A DNA stretch of 37,505 nucleotides from Bacteroidales bacterium (GCA_016290215.1 JAEETH010000030.1:1-37505); one strand, 5' to 3'. Positions 1 through 7,626 are shown, numbered from the stretch's first letter. Made by a program: numbers and translations. Notes: generated by a model not told the origin, from the letters alone.

Positions 1-15
1 CTAGTTTTTGGCATA

Positions 16-58
16 AAAAAAGCAATTAGATGAAAACGTTTTCATCTAACTGCTTTTT
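16..58. terminator. Bidirectional intrinsic terminator
   Basis: A perfect 24-nt palindrome (26-49, centre at 37/38) is extended by AGCA/TGCT and by an A-run on the left and a T-run on the right. Transcripts arriving from either side would form a long stem followed by uridines. It is the first good terminator downstream of mutS2, about 145 nt past its stop codon, and could also end a gene lying to the left of the window. Confidence 0.75.
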
Positions 59-141
59 ATTGCTTTTATGCGTCTTATTGTCAGTGATTTACATTATATC
101 TCACCAACCATTTTTGTCTATTATACCGTAAAGTCTACGGT

Positions 142-204
142 TCGTAAACGCTACAAGCCGCCGCCTGAAAATAACAGCAAAACTCCATTCCCGAAGGGAA
201 TCTC
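142..204. repeat. 132-bp palindromic element, copy 1 (right half only)
   Basis: This holds the right half of the element found complete at 2634-2786, 3879-4010 and 4858-4989: the CGTAAAC...ACAAGCCGCCGC core (GCCGCCGC at 157-164), a short spacer, then the terminal hairpin arm at 184-204 (TCC, ATTCCC, GAA, GGGAAT, CTC). The matching left half (GCGGCGG and the left terminal hairpin) is absent. A separate small hairpin, ACCGTA/TACGGT at 125-141, stands in its place. The last base pair of the element overlaps the mutS2 stop codon (203-205). Confidence 0.7.
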
Positions 205-2593
205 ATTTGAAATACACTCGAGTAATCCCCGTTCCACCCGTTTCCAACGAGGCATCGCAGAAACGCTCTATCTCTCGAATATGGCTGAGTTTCTCGCGGA
301 TGAGCTTGCGCAGGATGCCGTTGCCCTTACCGTGCAGGATACTCACCTCTTTGATGCTGAGTAATTTGGCTTCGTCAAGGTATTTGTCGACGATATCCAA
401 GGCTTCTTCGGCGCGTTTGCCGCGTACATCTAATGTCAGGTCGAAGTGCTCGGCTTTCTCGCTGAGGTCGGCGGCAATGCCTTTTTGCCAGTTGCGTTGT
501 GTCTTGCGGGCTTCGGCACGACTCACCTTGCGGAGCTTGTCGGGGCTGGTGCGCAGGCGGATGCTGTCGAAGAGGATGGTGGCGTCGGTGTCGCTGATGG
601 CTAAGATTTCACCTACCACCTGCATGTCGTCGATGCAGGCGGTGTCGCCCACCTTCAACACTACCTCAGTTTCTTCCTTCTTTTTCTGCTCAGCCACTTC
701 CTTGGCTTTTTGGGCTATCTCTTCCTTGGTCTTCTCCAAGTTCTGGCGGATTTCCTTGGTCTTGGTCTTCTCAGCCTGTGCCTCCTTGATTTCCTTGATG
801 GTGCGCTCGATTTGGCTGTTGGCTTTCTGGATCAATTCCTGGGCTTCGGCTGCAGCTTCGCGGAGATATTGCTTTTTCTTGCTCTCCAATTCGGAAAGCA
901 GGCCTTTGTATTTGTCTACCACTTCGGTCAGTAGTTGGTCGGCGATGCGCAACTCTTGCTCTTTCTTATGGATGGCTTTCTTGTCAACTTCAAGTTGCTG
1001 TAGTTGTTTCTCGAATTTGAGGTGCTGGTCGCCTGTGATGTTGGCTGCGTCGTCCAAGATTTGTCTTGGGAAGCCGATTTTCTTCGCAATCTCAAAGGCG
1101 AACGACGAGCCAGGCTTGCCCGTCAGCATGATGTACATGGGTTGCATGAAGCGTGTGTCGAACAGCATGGCACCATTGATGATGCCCTCGTGGTTGTCGG
1201 CCAAAAGCTTCAGGTTGGCGTAGTGCGTAGTGACCATGCCGAAGGCTTGTTTCTTGTTGAGCTCCAATAGGATAGCTTCGGCGATGGCACCGCCCAGTTG
1301 TGGCTCGGTGCCTGTACCAAACTCGTCGATGAGGAACAAGGTTTTTTCGTCGGCTTGTTCCAACAAAGCCTTCATATTAATAAGGTGTGAGCTGTAGGTG
1401 GAAAGGTCGTCCAAAATGGACTGCTCGTCGCCAATGTCGATGAAGAGGTTTTCGAACAAGCCACATTGTGAGTCGACGCGCATGGGTGGCATGAGGCCGC
1501 ATTGCAGCATATATTGCAGCAGGCCTGTGGTCTTCAGGCAGACCGACTTGCCGCCCGCGTTCGGGCCACTGATGACTAAGATGCGTTCCTTTTCATTGAG
1601 TTGTAAATCCAACGGGACGACTTGCTTGCCTTGGGCTTTCAACTTGCGCTCGAGCAGGGGATGGCGTGCCTGTTGCCAGTTAATATAAGGTGTGTCTTTG
1701 ATTTCGGGTTTCACTCCGCCAATTTCATTGGCTAACAAGGCCTTGGCACGGATGAAGTCAAGTTCGCCTAAGAGGTGCCAAGCCTTGCGCAACTCGGAGA
1801 GGTAAGGACGTAGTAGTCGCGTGAAAGCCAGCAAGATGCGATGAATTTCACGCCGTTCGGCATATTCCAGTTCTTTGATTTCGTTGGAGGTGTCGAAAAT
1901 CTCGGCAGGCTCGATGTAGACGGTCTGGCCCGTGGCCGACTCGTCGTGGATGAAACCACGGATGGCGCGTTTGTCGCCAGCCTTCACGGGAATAACTAAG
2001 CGCCCGTCGCGCACGGTGAGTTCCGCTTTCGCGTCGACCCAGCCAGCGGTCTTGGCGTCGCCCATGATTTGTCGGATGCGTTTCTCGATGCCGCCTTGCT
2101 TGCGGCGGATGCTCTGACGAATCTCGAGCAACTCGGTGGAGGCGTTGTCAGGAATTTCGCCTTTGTCGTCGACGAGTCGGTTGACCTCAGTGAAGATGCT
2201 CCGTTCGATGAAGATGTCTTCAATCAGTGACTTAAGTCGGGGTGTGGTATCGGCACTTTCGGAGTGGCCGTAGCGCAGGATGGCCTCCACGACATTCAGC
2301 GATGGTTTCAGTGCAAAAAGGTCCTCGACGTTGAGGCAGGTGCCGTCAATCTGGATGCGATGGAAGGCTTCGCGCAGGTCGTGGAAATCGCGCATGGGGA
2401 AGGGCACGCCGGTCTGCAAGAGTCCGATGAACTCTTCGGTCTGCTCTAAGCTTTTGAGGATGTTGGTTTTGTCGGTCGAGAAAGCCATGGCATCCACATG
2501 CTCCAATCCCATCTGGCTGATGCAGTGGTCGGAGAGCATCTGGCGGATGCTGGCGAAGCCGATTTTTTGTTCGTAGTTATTGGGATAGATCAC
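203..2593 (-). CDS. mutS2: Endonuclease MutS2 (Smr domain)
   Basis: A 796-residue MutS2 family protein. In this family a MutS-like clamp/lever region and an ABC-type ATPase are joined to a C-terminal Smr nuclease domain; it acts on branched DNA (recombination control) and, in Firmicutes, on collided ribosomes. Visible: Walker A SGPNAGGKS (342-350); Walker B LFLIDEFGTGTE with D423/E424; a long charged coiled-coil stretch (about 530-650); the Smr motifs LDVRG (about 720) and HGKGNG near the end. Length is normal, so the gene looks intact. The start is supported by a TAnnTTTG box 22 nt upstream. The TGA stop overlaps the outer end of repeat copy 1. No mutS1-type mismatch-recognition domain is present, which fits MutS2 rather than MutS. 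Confidence 0.97.
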   Translation of the reverse strand: MIYPNNYEQKIGFASIRQMLSDHCISQMGLEHVDAMAFSTDKTNILKSLEQTEEFIGLLQTGVPFPMRDFHDLREAFHRIQIDGTCLNVEDLFALKPSLNVVEAILRYGHSESADTTPRLKSLIEDIFIERSIFTEVNRLVDDKGEIPDNASTELLEIRQSIRRKQGGIEKRIRQIMGDAKTAGWVDAKAELTVRDGRLVIPVKAGDKRAIRGFIHDESATGQTVYIEPAEIFDTSNEIKELEYAERREIHRILLAFTRLLRPYLSELRKAWHLLGELDFIRAKALLANEIGGVKPEIKDTPYINWQQARHPLLERKLKAQGKQVVPLDLQLNEKERILVISGPNAGGKSVCLKTTGLLQYMLQCGLMPPMRVDSQCGLFENLFIDIGDEQSILDDLSTYSSHLINMKALLEQADEKTLFLIDEFGTGTEPQLGGAIAEAILLELNKKQAFGMVTTHYANLKLLADNHEGIINGAMLFDTRFMQPMYIMLTGKPGSSFAFEIAKKIGFPRQILDDAANITGDQHLKFEKQLQQLEVDKKAIHKKEQELRIADQLLTEVVDKYKGLLSELESKKKQYLREAAAEAQELIQKANSQIERTIKEIKEAQAEKTKTKEIRQNLEKTKEEIAQKAKEVAEQKKKEETEVVLKVGDTACIDDMQVVGEILAISDTDATILFDSIRLRTSPDKLRKVSRAEARKTQRNWQKGIAADLSEKAEHFDLTLDVRGKRAEEALDIVDKYLDEAKLLSIKEVSILHGKGNGILRKLIREKLSHIREIERFCDASLETGGTGITRVYFK

Positions 2594-2614
2594 TGATTGA
2601 GGGTTTTAGGGCTG

Positions 2615-2622
2615 CAAAGGTA
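2615..2622 (-). promoter_or_regulatory. mutS2 promoter -7 box
   Basis: Read on the minus strand this is TACCTTTG, a match to the Bacteroidota -7 consensus TAnnTTTG, 22 nt before the mutS2 start. The same leader type (TACCTTTGC...CCTAAAACC) precedes the S41 protease gene at 28391. Confidence 0.65.
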
Positions 2623-2633
2623 CATATTTTTAG

Positions 2634-2786
2634 GAGATTCCCTGCGGGAAATCGAAGATTCGACAAAGTCAATGGAGAAATTCACTATTTAACAAGCGGC
2701 GGCGTGTAAAGCTTACAAACCGTAAACTGCTACAAGCCGCCGCTGTTCAATTAATAGCGATATTCCATTCCCCGAAGGGGAATCTC
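2634..2786. repeat. 132-bp palindromic element, copy 2 (153 nt)
   Basis: Terminal arms GAGATTCCC...GGGAA (2634-2654) and TCC-ATTCCCC-GAA-GGGGAAT-CTC (2764-2786) are inverted copies of each other, and each is itself a small hairpin. Inside lies a second inverted pair, GCGGCGGC (2696-2703) and GCCGCCGC (2736-2743). The copy is about 21 nt longer than copies 3 and 4, with the extra bases in the left half. It lies between the 5' end of mutS2 and the 3' end of the lipoprotein gene, ending 6 nt before the latter's stop codon. Confidence 0.8.
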
Positions 2787-2792
2787 AAGCTC

Positions 2793-3776
2793 TTACAAAC
2801 TCAATTCATACATATACCCGTGGTATTGCAATGAACCGTCGAGAAGAGGCCAGAAGAACTCGCTGTCATGCTCGACATTCTTCAGCTTCAGGTTCTCCAT
2901 TGTGACGGTCTTGGTGCCATCGTCGTTGGTGACGACCTTCAAGGTGCCTTCTTTGGCGATATAGCCCGTTTGGGGCTGGAAGGTCCAGAAGTCACCATCG
3001 AGGGCCACGTGCACGCAAGGGAATCTGGGAACCCAAGGCGTGCCGATGTAACCGAGGCTATATTCGCCATCGATGAGTTGGCCGCCCAAGTAGCTGACGA
3101 TAAAGAAACGCTTGCGGTTAGCCGACATGAAGAGCATCGACTTGACATCGAGACCCAAAGAACTCAGACCACTAAGTTGGGTGAGACCAGCCAGTCCAAT
3201 GGGGCTTTCGATGTTCTTGATTTTGAATTTGTTGTTGGCATCGAAGGTGTAAGGACCCAAGGGACCAGTGAAGTTGAGAGCCAAATGAATGGTTTGACCT
3301 TCTTCGTTGGCGCCCATGCATTGTGACAAAACGACATGGTAGGAACCGTCGCTGTTTTGTACGACAGCCAACTCACCGTTCATCCAATAATAGGTGTCGC
3401 CATAGAACACAGTGTCGGCACCCATGATGAAAGGCAGCTCGCCGAGGTTGAAATCGTGGAAGCCAACCACGGTAGGGACGGGGTCTTTCGAGTTGTTGCT
3501 CATCGTGTAGGTGCCAGGAGTGATGTTGCCGTTAAAGACGATGGCGATGCCTTCGTTGTCGGAGGCCGTCATCTCCTTGGAGGCGAGGACGATGGCGTTT
3601 TTCTGACCGTAAGTGACTGCTTTGGCGGTGACGATGTCGGAGGTTTTGTTGTCGACGGTCATCTCACCGGATGGCACTTCGGGAGTCACATTGCTGTTTC
3701 CGTTGTCTTTGTTGCAACTGGTGCTGAAGAGGGCCAAGCCGCAGAGAAGCACCAAACTGAAAAAAACTTTCTTCAT
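2793..3776 (-). CDS. Hypothetical lipoprotein
   Basis: A 327-residue protein of unrecognised family. The ATG at 3776 is preferred to longer in-frame starts because it begins directly with a lipoprotein signal: Lys-Lys, a hydrophobic stretch and a lipobox ending FSTSC with Cys21, followed by a short acidic/Asn-rich linker (NKDNGNSN). It is therefore expected on the periplasmic or outer face of the outer membrane. The remainder looks like a beta-rich secreted domain with many Gly/Asn turns and alternating hydrophobic residues; no catalytic motif is visible. It is bounded on both sides by copies of the 132-bp repeat. It lies in the same direction as mutS2 and the repressor but with gaps of ~200 nt, so it is probably a separate transcript. 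Confidence 0.8.
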   Translation of the reverse strand: MKKVFFSLVLLCGLALFSTSCNKDNGNSNVTPEVPSGEMTVDNKTSDIVTAKAVTYGQKNAIVLASKEMTASDNEGIAIVFNGNITPGTYTMSNNSKDPVPTVVGFHDFNLGELPFIMGADTVFYGDTYYWMNGELAVVQNSDGSYHVVLSQCMGANEEGQTIHLALNFTGPLGPYTFDANNKFKIKNIESPIGLAGLTQLSGLSSLGLDVKSMLFMSANRKRFFIVSYLGGQLIDGEYSLGYIGTPWVPRFPCVHVALDGDFWTFQPQTGYIAKEGTLKVVTNDDGTKTVTMENLKLKNVEHDSEFFWPLLDGSLQYHGYMYELSL

Positions 3777-3878
3777 GACAATTCTGATTTTTGATGATTT
3801 TATGATTGCAATAAAAAATAATACTGCAAAAATTGTGCCGAATGGTGAACGCAGAATTGTGTCAGACTGATTTTTTGG

Positions 3879-4010
3879 GAGATTCCCTGTGGGAATGGAA
3901 TACCATTGTCTATTATGTTCAAGGCGGCGGTAACAGGATTCTACGCATCGTAAACACCACAAGCCGCCGCAATTTAAAAACTAAGGCCCCTCCATTCCCG
4001 CAGGGAATCT
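3879..4010. repeat. 132-bp palindromic element, copy 3
   Basis: Complete copy. The left hairpin arm (3879-3899, GAGATTCCC-TGT-GGGAAT-GGA) and right arm (3991-4010, TCC-ATTCCC-GCA-GGGAAT-CT) are mutually inverted. The inner pair GGCGGCGG and GCCGCCGC is also present, with the conserved CGTAAAC...ACAAGCCGCC core. The right end abuts the TAA stop codon of the repressor gene (4011-4013) with no spacer. Confidence 0.82.
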
Positions 4011-4820
4011 TTATAGATTCAGCCTCAGCTGTATCTCCTCCACCTGCCGTTTCAGCTCCTGCACGGTTTGCATCAGCTCTGCCTCGCGGAAATGGTTTTC
4101 GCGTTGCTCGGGTAGCTCCGCGCTGATGTAATGTACGAATTTCCATACCTCTTTAATATTGGCGGCGGGCAGGTCATAAGGTTGGTAAAGCGGATTGAGT
4201 GAACTCAGCGTGAGTTTGCTCTCGTGTTCGATTTTGTTATCCACGATTTTGAAGACGATGCCGTCGTCCTGCGTAAGCACGATGTAAGGCTGGCCGCTGC
4301 GGATGTAGGTCCAGTCGACAACGTACTCACCCGTGACATAAGAGCCGTCGGGGATGGGCAGCATCGAGTCGCCGCTGATTTGGAAGGTGCGGTACTTGCG
4401 GTCGTGCGAGAGGAAGGGCATGGTGAAGGTCGGCAACACCTTAATATACTCAGGGTCGGCGAAGCCCGTGGCGTAGCCCGCTTTAGCTTTTTCGGTGACT
4501 AGCTCGATGTTTTCGTCGTTGTCGTTGTTGACCGTGGTGGCCAACACGCGCAGGTTGCTGCCTTTCAGATGCACGTCGTAGCCGCGCTCCAGTTGCAGCA
4601 GTTGGCTCGGACTAATCGTGCTCAAATCGACTTTCACCAAAGTGTCGATGGCGATGCCGAAATATTTGGAGAAAGCGACCAAGGCGTCAAGGTTAGGTTC
4701 GGAGACGCCGTTTTCGTAGCCGCTCAGCGTGGAGCGCTTCATGTTTAGGGCAAAAGCAATGTCATCCTGAGTACGACCACGATGTTTGCGTAGGAATTTG
4801 ATGTTGGTGTTGAAGTACAT
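4011..4820 (-). CDS. XRE-S24 self-cleaving repressor (LexA/CI-like)
   Basis: A 269-residue regulator. Residues ~6-62 form an XRE helix-turn-helix (TQDDIAFALNMKRSTLSGYE). A linker leads to an S24/LexA-type autoprotease domain. The Ala-Gly scissile pair is at 114-115 (KAGYATG), the nucleophile Ser152 is in SGDSM and the general base Lys191 is in IVFK. Spacings of 38 and 39 residues are close to those of LexA (35 and 37, from memory). The last ~30 residues are a charged amphipathic helix (EAELMQTVQELKRQ), probably a coiled coil. It is divergent from dinB, whose upstream region carries an operator shared with dnaE, so the natural inference is that this protein represses both and is inactivated by cleavage on DNA damage. 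It is not a classical LexA, since the DNA-binding domain is XRE, not the winged helix of LexA. Confidence 0.9.
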   Translation of the reverse strand: MYFNTNIKFLRKHRGRTQDDIAFALNMKRSTLSGYENGVSEPNLDALVAFSKYFGIAIDTLVKVDLSTISPSQLLQLERGYDVHLKGSNLRVLATTVNNDNDENIELVTEKAKAGYATGFADPEYIKVLPTFTMPFLSHDRKYRTFQISGDSMLPIPDGSYVTGEYVVDWTYIRSGQPYIVLTQDDGIVFKIVDNKIEHESKLTLSSLNPLYQPYDLPAANIKEVWKFVHYISAELPEQRENHFREAELMQTVQELKRQVEEIQLRLNL

Positions 4821-4821
4821 A

Positions 4822-4860
4822 TTGTTGAAGTGTTGGTTGTTGAATTGTTTAATTGTTGAG
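4822..4860. promoter_or_regulatory. Three phased TTGTTGAA repeats upstream of the repressor start
   Basis: TTGTTGAA occurs at 4822-4829 and 4837-4844, and TTGTTGAG at 4853-4860, a 15-16 nt period. All lie within 40 nt of the repressor ATG, so they would be in the leader or core promoter of that gene. This could be an autoregulatory or translational site, or a simple sequence expansion. It does not resemble the dinB/dnaE operator. Confidence 0.35.
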
Positions 4861-4989
4861 ATTCCCCGAAGGGGAATGGAGTGCTACGTTTGGCTTGAAA
4901 AGCGGCGGCAGAAAACACCTTCCAATATTTGAACATCACAAGCCGCCGCATTATAGCTCTAACAGACTTCCATTCCCGAAGGGAATCTC
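4858..4989. repeat. 132-bp palindromic element, copy 4
   Basis: Complete copy, equal in length to copy 3. Left arm 4858-4880 (GAGATTCCCC-GAA-GGGGAATGGA), inner GCGGCGGC (4902-4909) and GCCGCCGC (4942-4949), right arm 4969-4989 (TCC-ATTCCC-GAA-GGGAAT-CTC). Unlike copies 1-3 it is not at a gene's 3' end: it occupies most of the 365-nt divergent spacer between the repressor and dinB. Base changes in one arm are often matched in the other, for example CCCC/GGGG within the left hairpin against CCC/GGG in the right. Confidence 0.82.
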
Positions 4990-5066
4990 CCTACAAATCT
5001 CATTTACCTTGAATTCGAGGCATTTGGAGAAATTTTTCTATTTTTTGAACCATATTAGAATAAAAT

Positions 5067-5108
5067 GATTAAATTTACGGCGAAATATTTGATTAAAAAC
5101 TCATCAAA
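5067..5108. promoter_or_regulatory. Damage-regulon operator upstream of dinB
   Basis: This 42-nt block matches 7711-7752 upstream of dnaE at 40 of 42 positions. It contains an inverted repeat TTTGATTA-aaaac-TCATCAAA (5088-5108), symmetric as TTTGAT-N9-ATCAAA, plus a further GATTA half-site exactly 24 bp upstream (5067) and an ACGGCGAAAT middle. It lies 78 nt before the dinB start. A near-consensus -7 box (TATTTTTTG, 5039-5047) lies upstream, so binding here could block elongation or initiation. The obvious candidate ligand is the adjacent XRE-S24 repressor. Confidence 0.7.
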
Positions 5109-5167
5109 AGTACAACTTTTTTGGAACATGCAAGCATTTTGGGCAAAAAATAGAAAAAAATAAAGGT

Positions 5168-5186
5168 TACTGAGTTTATCGAAGTA
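5168..5186. repeat. Small REP-like hairpin over the dinB start
   Basis: TACT-GAGTTTATCGA-AGTA has the same layout as the palindrome at 23462-23484 (CCCT-GAGCCTGTCGA-AGGG): the middle is similar (GAG..T.TCGA) and the stem bases differ but remain complementary. The final A is the first base of the dinB ATG, so folding would occlude the start codon. Chance resemblance cannot be excluded for so short a sequence. Confidence 0.3.
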
Positions 5187-6322
5187 TGGAAAGGACGATT
5201 TTGCATTTGGATTTGGACACGTTTTTCGTGTCGGTGGAACGGCTGGTGAACCCTTCGCTGGAAGGCAAGCCTGTCATCGTGGGCGGCATGTCGGATAGGG
5301 GAGTGGTGTCGACTTGCAGTTATGAGGCACGAAAGTTTGGTGTACATTCGGCCATGCCCATGCGTATGGCGCGACAGCTGTGCTCGCAGGCCGTCTTCAT
5401 CCGTGGCGACATGGAACTCTATAGCCGCTATTCCCGCCTCGTGACCGACATTATCGCTGACAGTGCGCCAGTCTATGAAAAAATGTCGATCGACGAACAC
5501 TACCTCGACCTGACGGGCATGGACCGCTTCCACAACTGTCAATTATGGTCGCATGAGCTGCGGCAACGCATCATCAAGGAGTCGGGGTTGCCGATTTCGT
5601 TCGGGCTTTCGGAAAACAAGACCGTCGCGAAGATTGCCACGGGGCAGGCCAAGCCCAACGGCGAGTTGGAAGTGCCTACACCTTATATTAATACATTCCT
5701 CGACCCGCTGTCGGTACAGAAAATCCCGATGGTGGGGGAGAAAACCTACCATTTGCTTCGCTCGATGGGTGTGGAGAAAATCGGCACCCTGCGCCGACTG
5801 CCACCGCTCGCAATGGAACGCGCCATGGGCAAGCACGGCCTCGACATCTGGAAAAAGGCCAACGGACAAGACAGCACGCCCGTGTGCCCTTACCAAGAGC
5901 GGAAGTCCATCAGCAAGGAAAGGACGTTTGAACAAGACACCATCGATGTGACGACCATCAAGCAATGCCTGGCGCGGATGGTGGAGAGCCTTGGCTTCGA
6001 CCTGCGCTCGCAAGGCAAGCTGACGGGCTGCGTGACGGTGAAAATCCGCTACTCCAACTTCGACACGCACGACATGCAACAGCGCATCCCTTACACCGCC
6101 TTCGACCATGTGTTGCGCGAAACGGTGAACGGCATCTTCGACCGCCTCTACAACCGAAGGATGATGATACGGCTCGTCGGCGTGCGCTTCAGCGAATTGG
6201 TCAGCGGTGCGCCGCAATTGGCCTTGTTTGACGACAACATGGAACTGACGAACCTCTATGCTGCGATGGACAAAATCAAAATGCGGTTCGGGGAAGAAAT
6301 CATACACAGGGCGGCGGGGTGA
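5186..6322 (+). CDS. dinB: DNA polymerase IV (Y-family, DinB)
   Basis: A 378-residue Y-family translesion polymerase. Motifs: metal-binding D9 and D11 in HLDLDTFF, the SIDEHYLDL motif with D103/E104, a helix-hairpin-helix region (VGEKTYHLLRSMGV, about 193-206) and the little-finger domain (about 240-340). A clamp-binding QLALF motif is at 344-348, which implies recruitment by the beta sliding clamp. It synthesises past damaged bases with low fidelity. The repressor is divergent upstream, and the operator shared with dnaE indicates damage-dependent expression. The start is the first ATG of the conserved N-terminus. No frameshift or truncation is apparent. Confidence 0.96.
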   Translation: MERTILHLDLDTFFVSVERLVNPSLEGKPVIVGGMSDRGVVSTCSYEARKFGVHSAMPMRMARQLCSQAVFIRGDMELYSRYSRLVTDIIADSAPVYEKMSIDEHYLDLTGMDRFHNCQLWSHELRQRIIKESGLPISFGLSENKTVAKIATGQAKPNGELEVPTPYINTFLDPLSVQKIPMVGEKTYHLLRSMGVEKIGTLRRLPPLAMERAMGKHGLDIWKKANGQDSTPVCPYQERKSISKERTFEQDTIDVTTIKQCLARMVESLGFDLRSQGKLTGCVTVKIRYSNFDTHDMQQRIPYTAFDHVLRETVNGIFDRLYNRRMMIRLVGVRFSELVSGAPQLALFDDNMELTNLYAAMDKIKMRFGEEIIHRAAG

Positions 6323-6405
6323 TATTTTTTTGTTTTATTAAATAGAAATTTATAAATCTGCAATGTTTTTTAAGTTTGAATTTAATAAATTTGTTATGGC
6401 GATAA

Positions 6406-6881
6406 CAAGACAATAACCGTGTCTATTTCCATCCTTGTCGCCGACGTATCCTCGTAACCTACGACGAGGAAGGCACTCTGACCGACCAATACGGCAATAA
6501 TCGACTAATTCACCTGTTGAAGATTCTGATGGAAAAGATGAAATAATAATTGCTTCTAGAATAAATGATGGTATGTCTACTCCTGTGGGTATATTCATTT
6601 ATAGGATAAAAGACGGGAAATCATGGAGTTTAAAAGCCCCCCAAACATGGGGTGATATGAAAGTACAACTTGTAAACAATCATGTTAAAGTTGAGCCTAA
6701 TCATTTTGGTTTTACTTATGATTGGGTTTTTGAGAATGATGAATTTGTTGATCGCGGTGAATATTGAACAAAGGAACTGCTCAACGGGCGCGCCGCGAAA
6801 GGTGAGCTGATTGAATACATGGCTGGAATCCCAATGCCATTTATCGCACGATTTGACGAAAAAAAGTTGCGCAAATTGTAA
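6406..6881 (+). pseudogene. Decayed gene remnants between dinB and higBA
   Basis: No intact gene is visible in the ~600 nt from 6323 to 6920. Two coding-like pieces remain. Piece A (6406-6546, 46 codons) contains RILVTYDEEGTLTDQYG and ends at TAA. Piece B (6501-6767, another frame) contains IFIYRIKDGKSWSLKAP and DWVFENDEFVDRGEY and ends at TGA. The same frame continues after that TGA for 37 more codons (6768-6881; ELLNGRAAKGELIEYMAGIP...LRKL) to a TAA. This pattern fits a gene broken by a frameshift and a premature stop. The family is not recognised. The AT-rich composition of 6500-6770 contrasts with dinB and suggests foreign origin. Confidence 0.5.
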
Positions 6882-6897
6882 ACTTTTCGTATTTTTG
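6867..6897 (+). promoter_or_regulatory. higBA promoter
   Basis: A TTG at 6867-6869 (-33 element) and TATTTTTG at 6890-6897 (match to TAnnTTTG) are separated by 20 nt, the Bacteroidota spacing. The box ends 23 nt before the toxin start codon. Confidence 0.65.
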
Positions 6898-6920
6898 CGG
6901 CATCGAAGAGAAACAAGGAC

Positions 6921-7250
6921 ATGAAAATTGATGTAAGATACCTGCCGGAAGCCGCTGAATTCATGCTTTCAATCGACAAAGCAGCCGCCAAGAAACTGAC
7001 TTACAATGTCGGTAAGGTTTGCTGTGGCATCAAAGATGTGGACATTTTCAAGAAACTTGAAAACACTAATATATGGGAGTTCCGAGCATTGAATAATGGT
7101 AACTACTATCGGTTACTGTCGTTTTGGGACACACGCACCGAGACCTTGATTGTGGCCACACACGGTATTGTGAAGAAAACGCAGAAGACCCCGAAGAAAG
7201 AAATTGAGAAGGCAGAAGCCATTAGAAAGAATTACTTTGACAATAATTAA
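6921..7250 (+). CDS. higB: HigB/Gp49-like toxin (RelE superfamily)
   Basis: A 109-residue basic protein of the phage-derived Gp49-like/HigB toxin family, predicted to be a ribosome-dependent mRNA interferase. Seen: N-terminal helices rich in Lys/Ala, the core IWEFRALNNGNYYRLLSFW with the conserved Arg of this fold, the following LIVATHGIVKKTQKTPKKE segment typical of the family, and a Lys-rich C-terminal helix. Toxin precedes antitoxin with a 12-nt gap, the HigBA order. It has its own promoter. The pair sits between two genes of the mutagenesis cassette, in the same direction, which suggests insertion into a formerly compact dinB-dnaE unit. Confidence 0.88.
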   Translation: MKIDVRYLPEAAEFMLSIDKAAAKKLTYNVGKVCCGIKDVDIFKKLENTNIWEFRALNNGNYYRLLSFWDTRTETLIVATHGIVKKTQKTPKKEIEKAEAIRKNYFDNN

Positions 7251-7262
7251 AAACAAAACGAT

Positions 7263-7595
7263 ATGGAAAAAGGAAAGAAGTTTTATACCCAGGAAGAAAT
7301 ACTGGACGAACTCATTGGCAAAGTGGGAACACCCGAGCGCGACGAGTTTGAAGCGAAACTCAAGAAAGAAGTGGACGAGTATTTCATTGGCGAGGCTATC
7401 AAGGAAACCCGCAAGAAACAGGGGCTGACCCAAGAGGAGCTTGGCGAGCGGATGGGCGTGAAGAAGTCGCAAGTGTCGCGCCTTGAGAGCGGAAAGAGCA
7501 TTACCTACTCAACGATAGTGCGGGCATTTCGCGCTTTGGGAGCACAAACGGCCAGCCTCGACCTCGGCTCACTCGGTCGGGTGGCACTTTGGTAG
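7263..7595 (+). CDS. higA: HigA-like XRE antitoxin
   Basis: A 110-residue partner of HigB. An N-terminal ~50-residue acidic helical region (the likely toxin-binding part) is followed by an XRE helix-turn-helix at about 54-90 (GLTQEELGERMGVKKSQVSRLESGKS) and a short C-terminal tail. In this family the protein neutralises the toxin and represses its own operon. The ATG is 12 nt after the toxin stop. A strong terminator follows at 7627. Confidence 0.9.
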   Translation: MEKGKKFYTQEEILDELIGKVGTPERDEFEAKLKKEVDEYFIGEAIKETRKKQGLTQEELGERMGVKKSQVSRLESGKSITYSTIVRAFRALGAQTASLDLGSLGRVALW

Positions 7596-7626
7596 GCCGC
7601 TGCCATCGTCACAAGAAGAACTAACC

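Noticed and set aside
207-1223. Long plus-strand open frame (338 codons) antisense to mutS2
   Set aside because: It lies entirely within an intact, motif-complete mutS2 on the other strand. Its protein is Ser/Leu/Arg-rich low-quality sequence with no domain.
142-4989. CRISPR-like interpretation of the four repeats
   Set aside because: The copies are 0.7-2.3 kb apart with genes between them, are palindromic and ~132 bp long, and there are no short regular spacers or cas genes.
5543-6307. 254-codon minus-strand frame opposite dinB
   Set aside because: His/Val-rich translation typical of an antisense shadow; dinB has every family motif.
6350-6598. 82-codon minus-strand frame in the dinB-higBA gap
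   Set aside because: It runs antisense across the gene remnants and lacks a promoter or protein-like pattern.
6765-6767. Possible recoding (selenocysteine or read-through) at the in-frame TGA
   Set aside because: No SECIS-like hairpin or selenoprotein context. TGA serves as a normal stop elsewhere in the window (e.g. mutS2), and a frameshifted remnant lies next to it, so decay is simpler.
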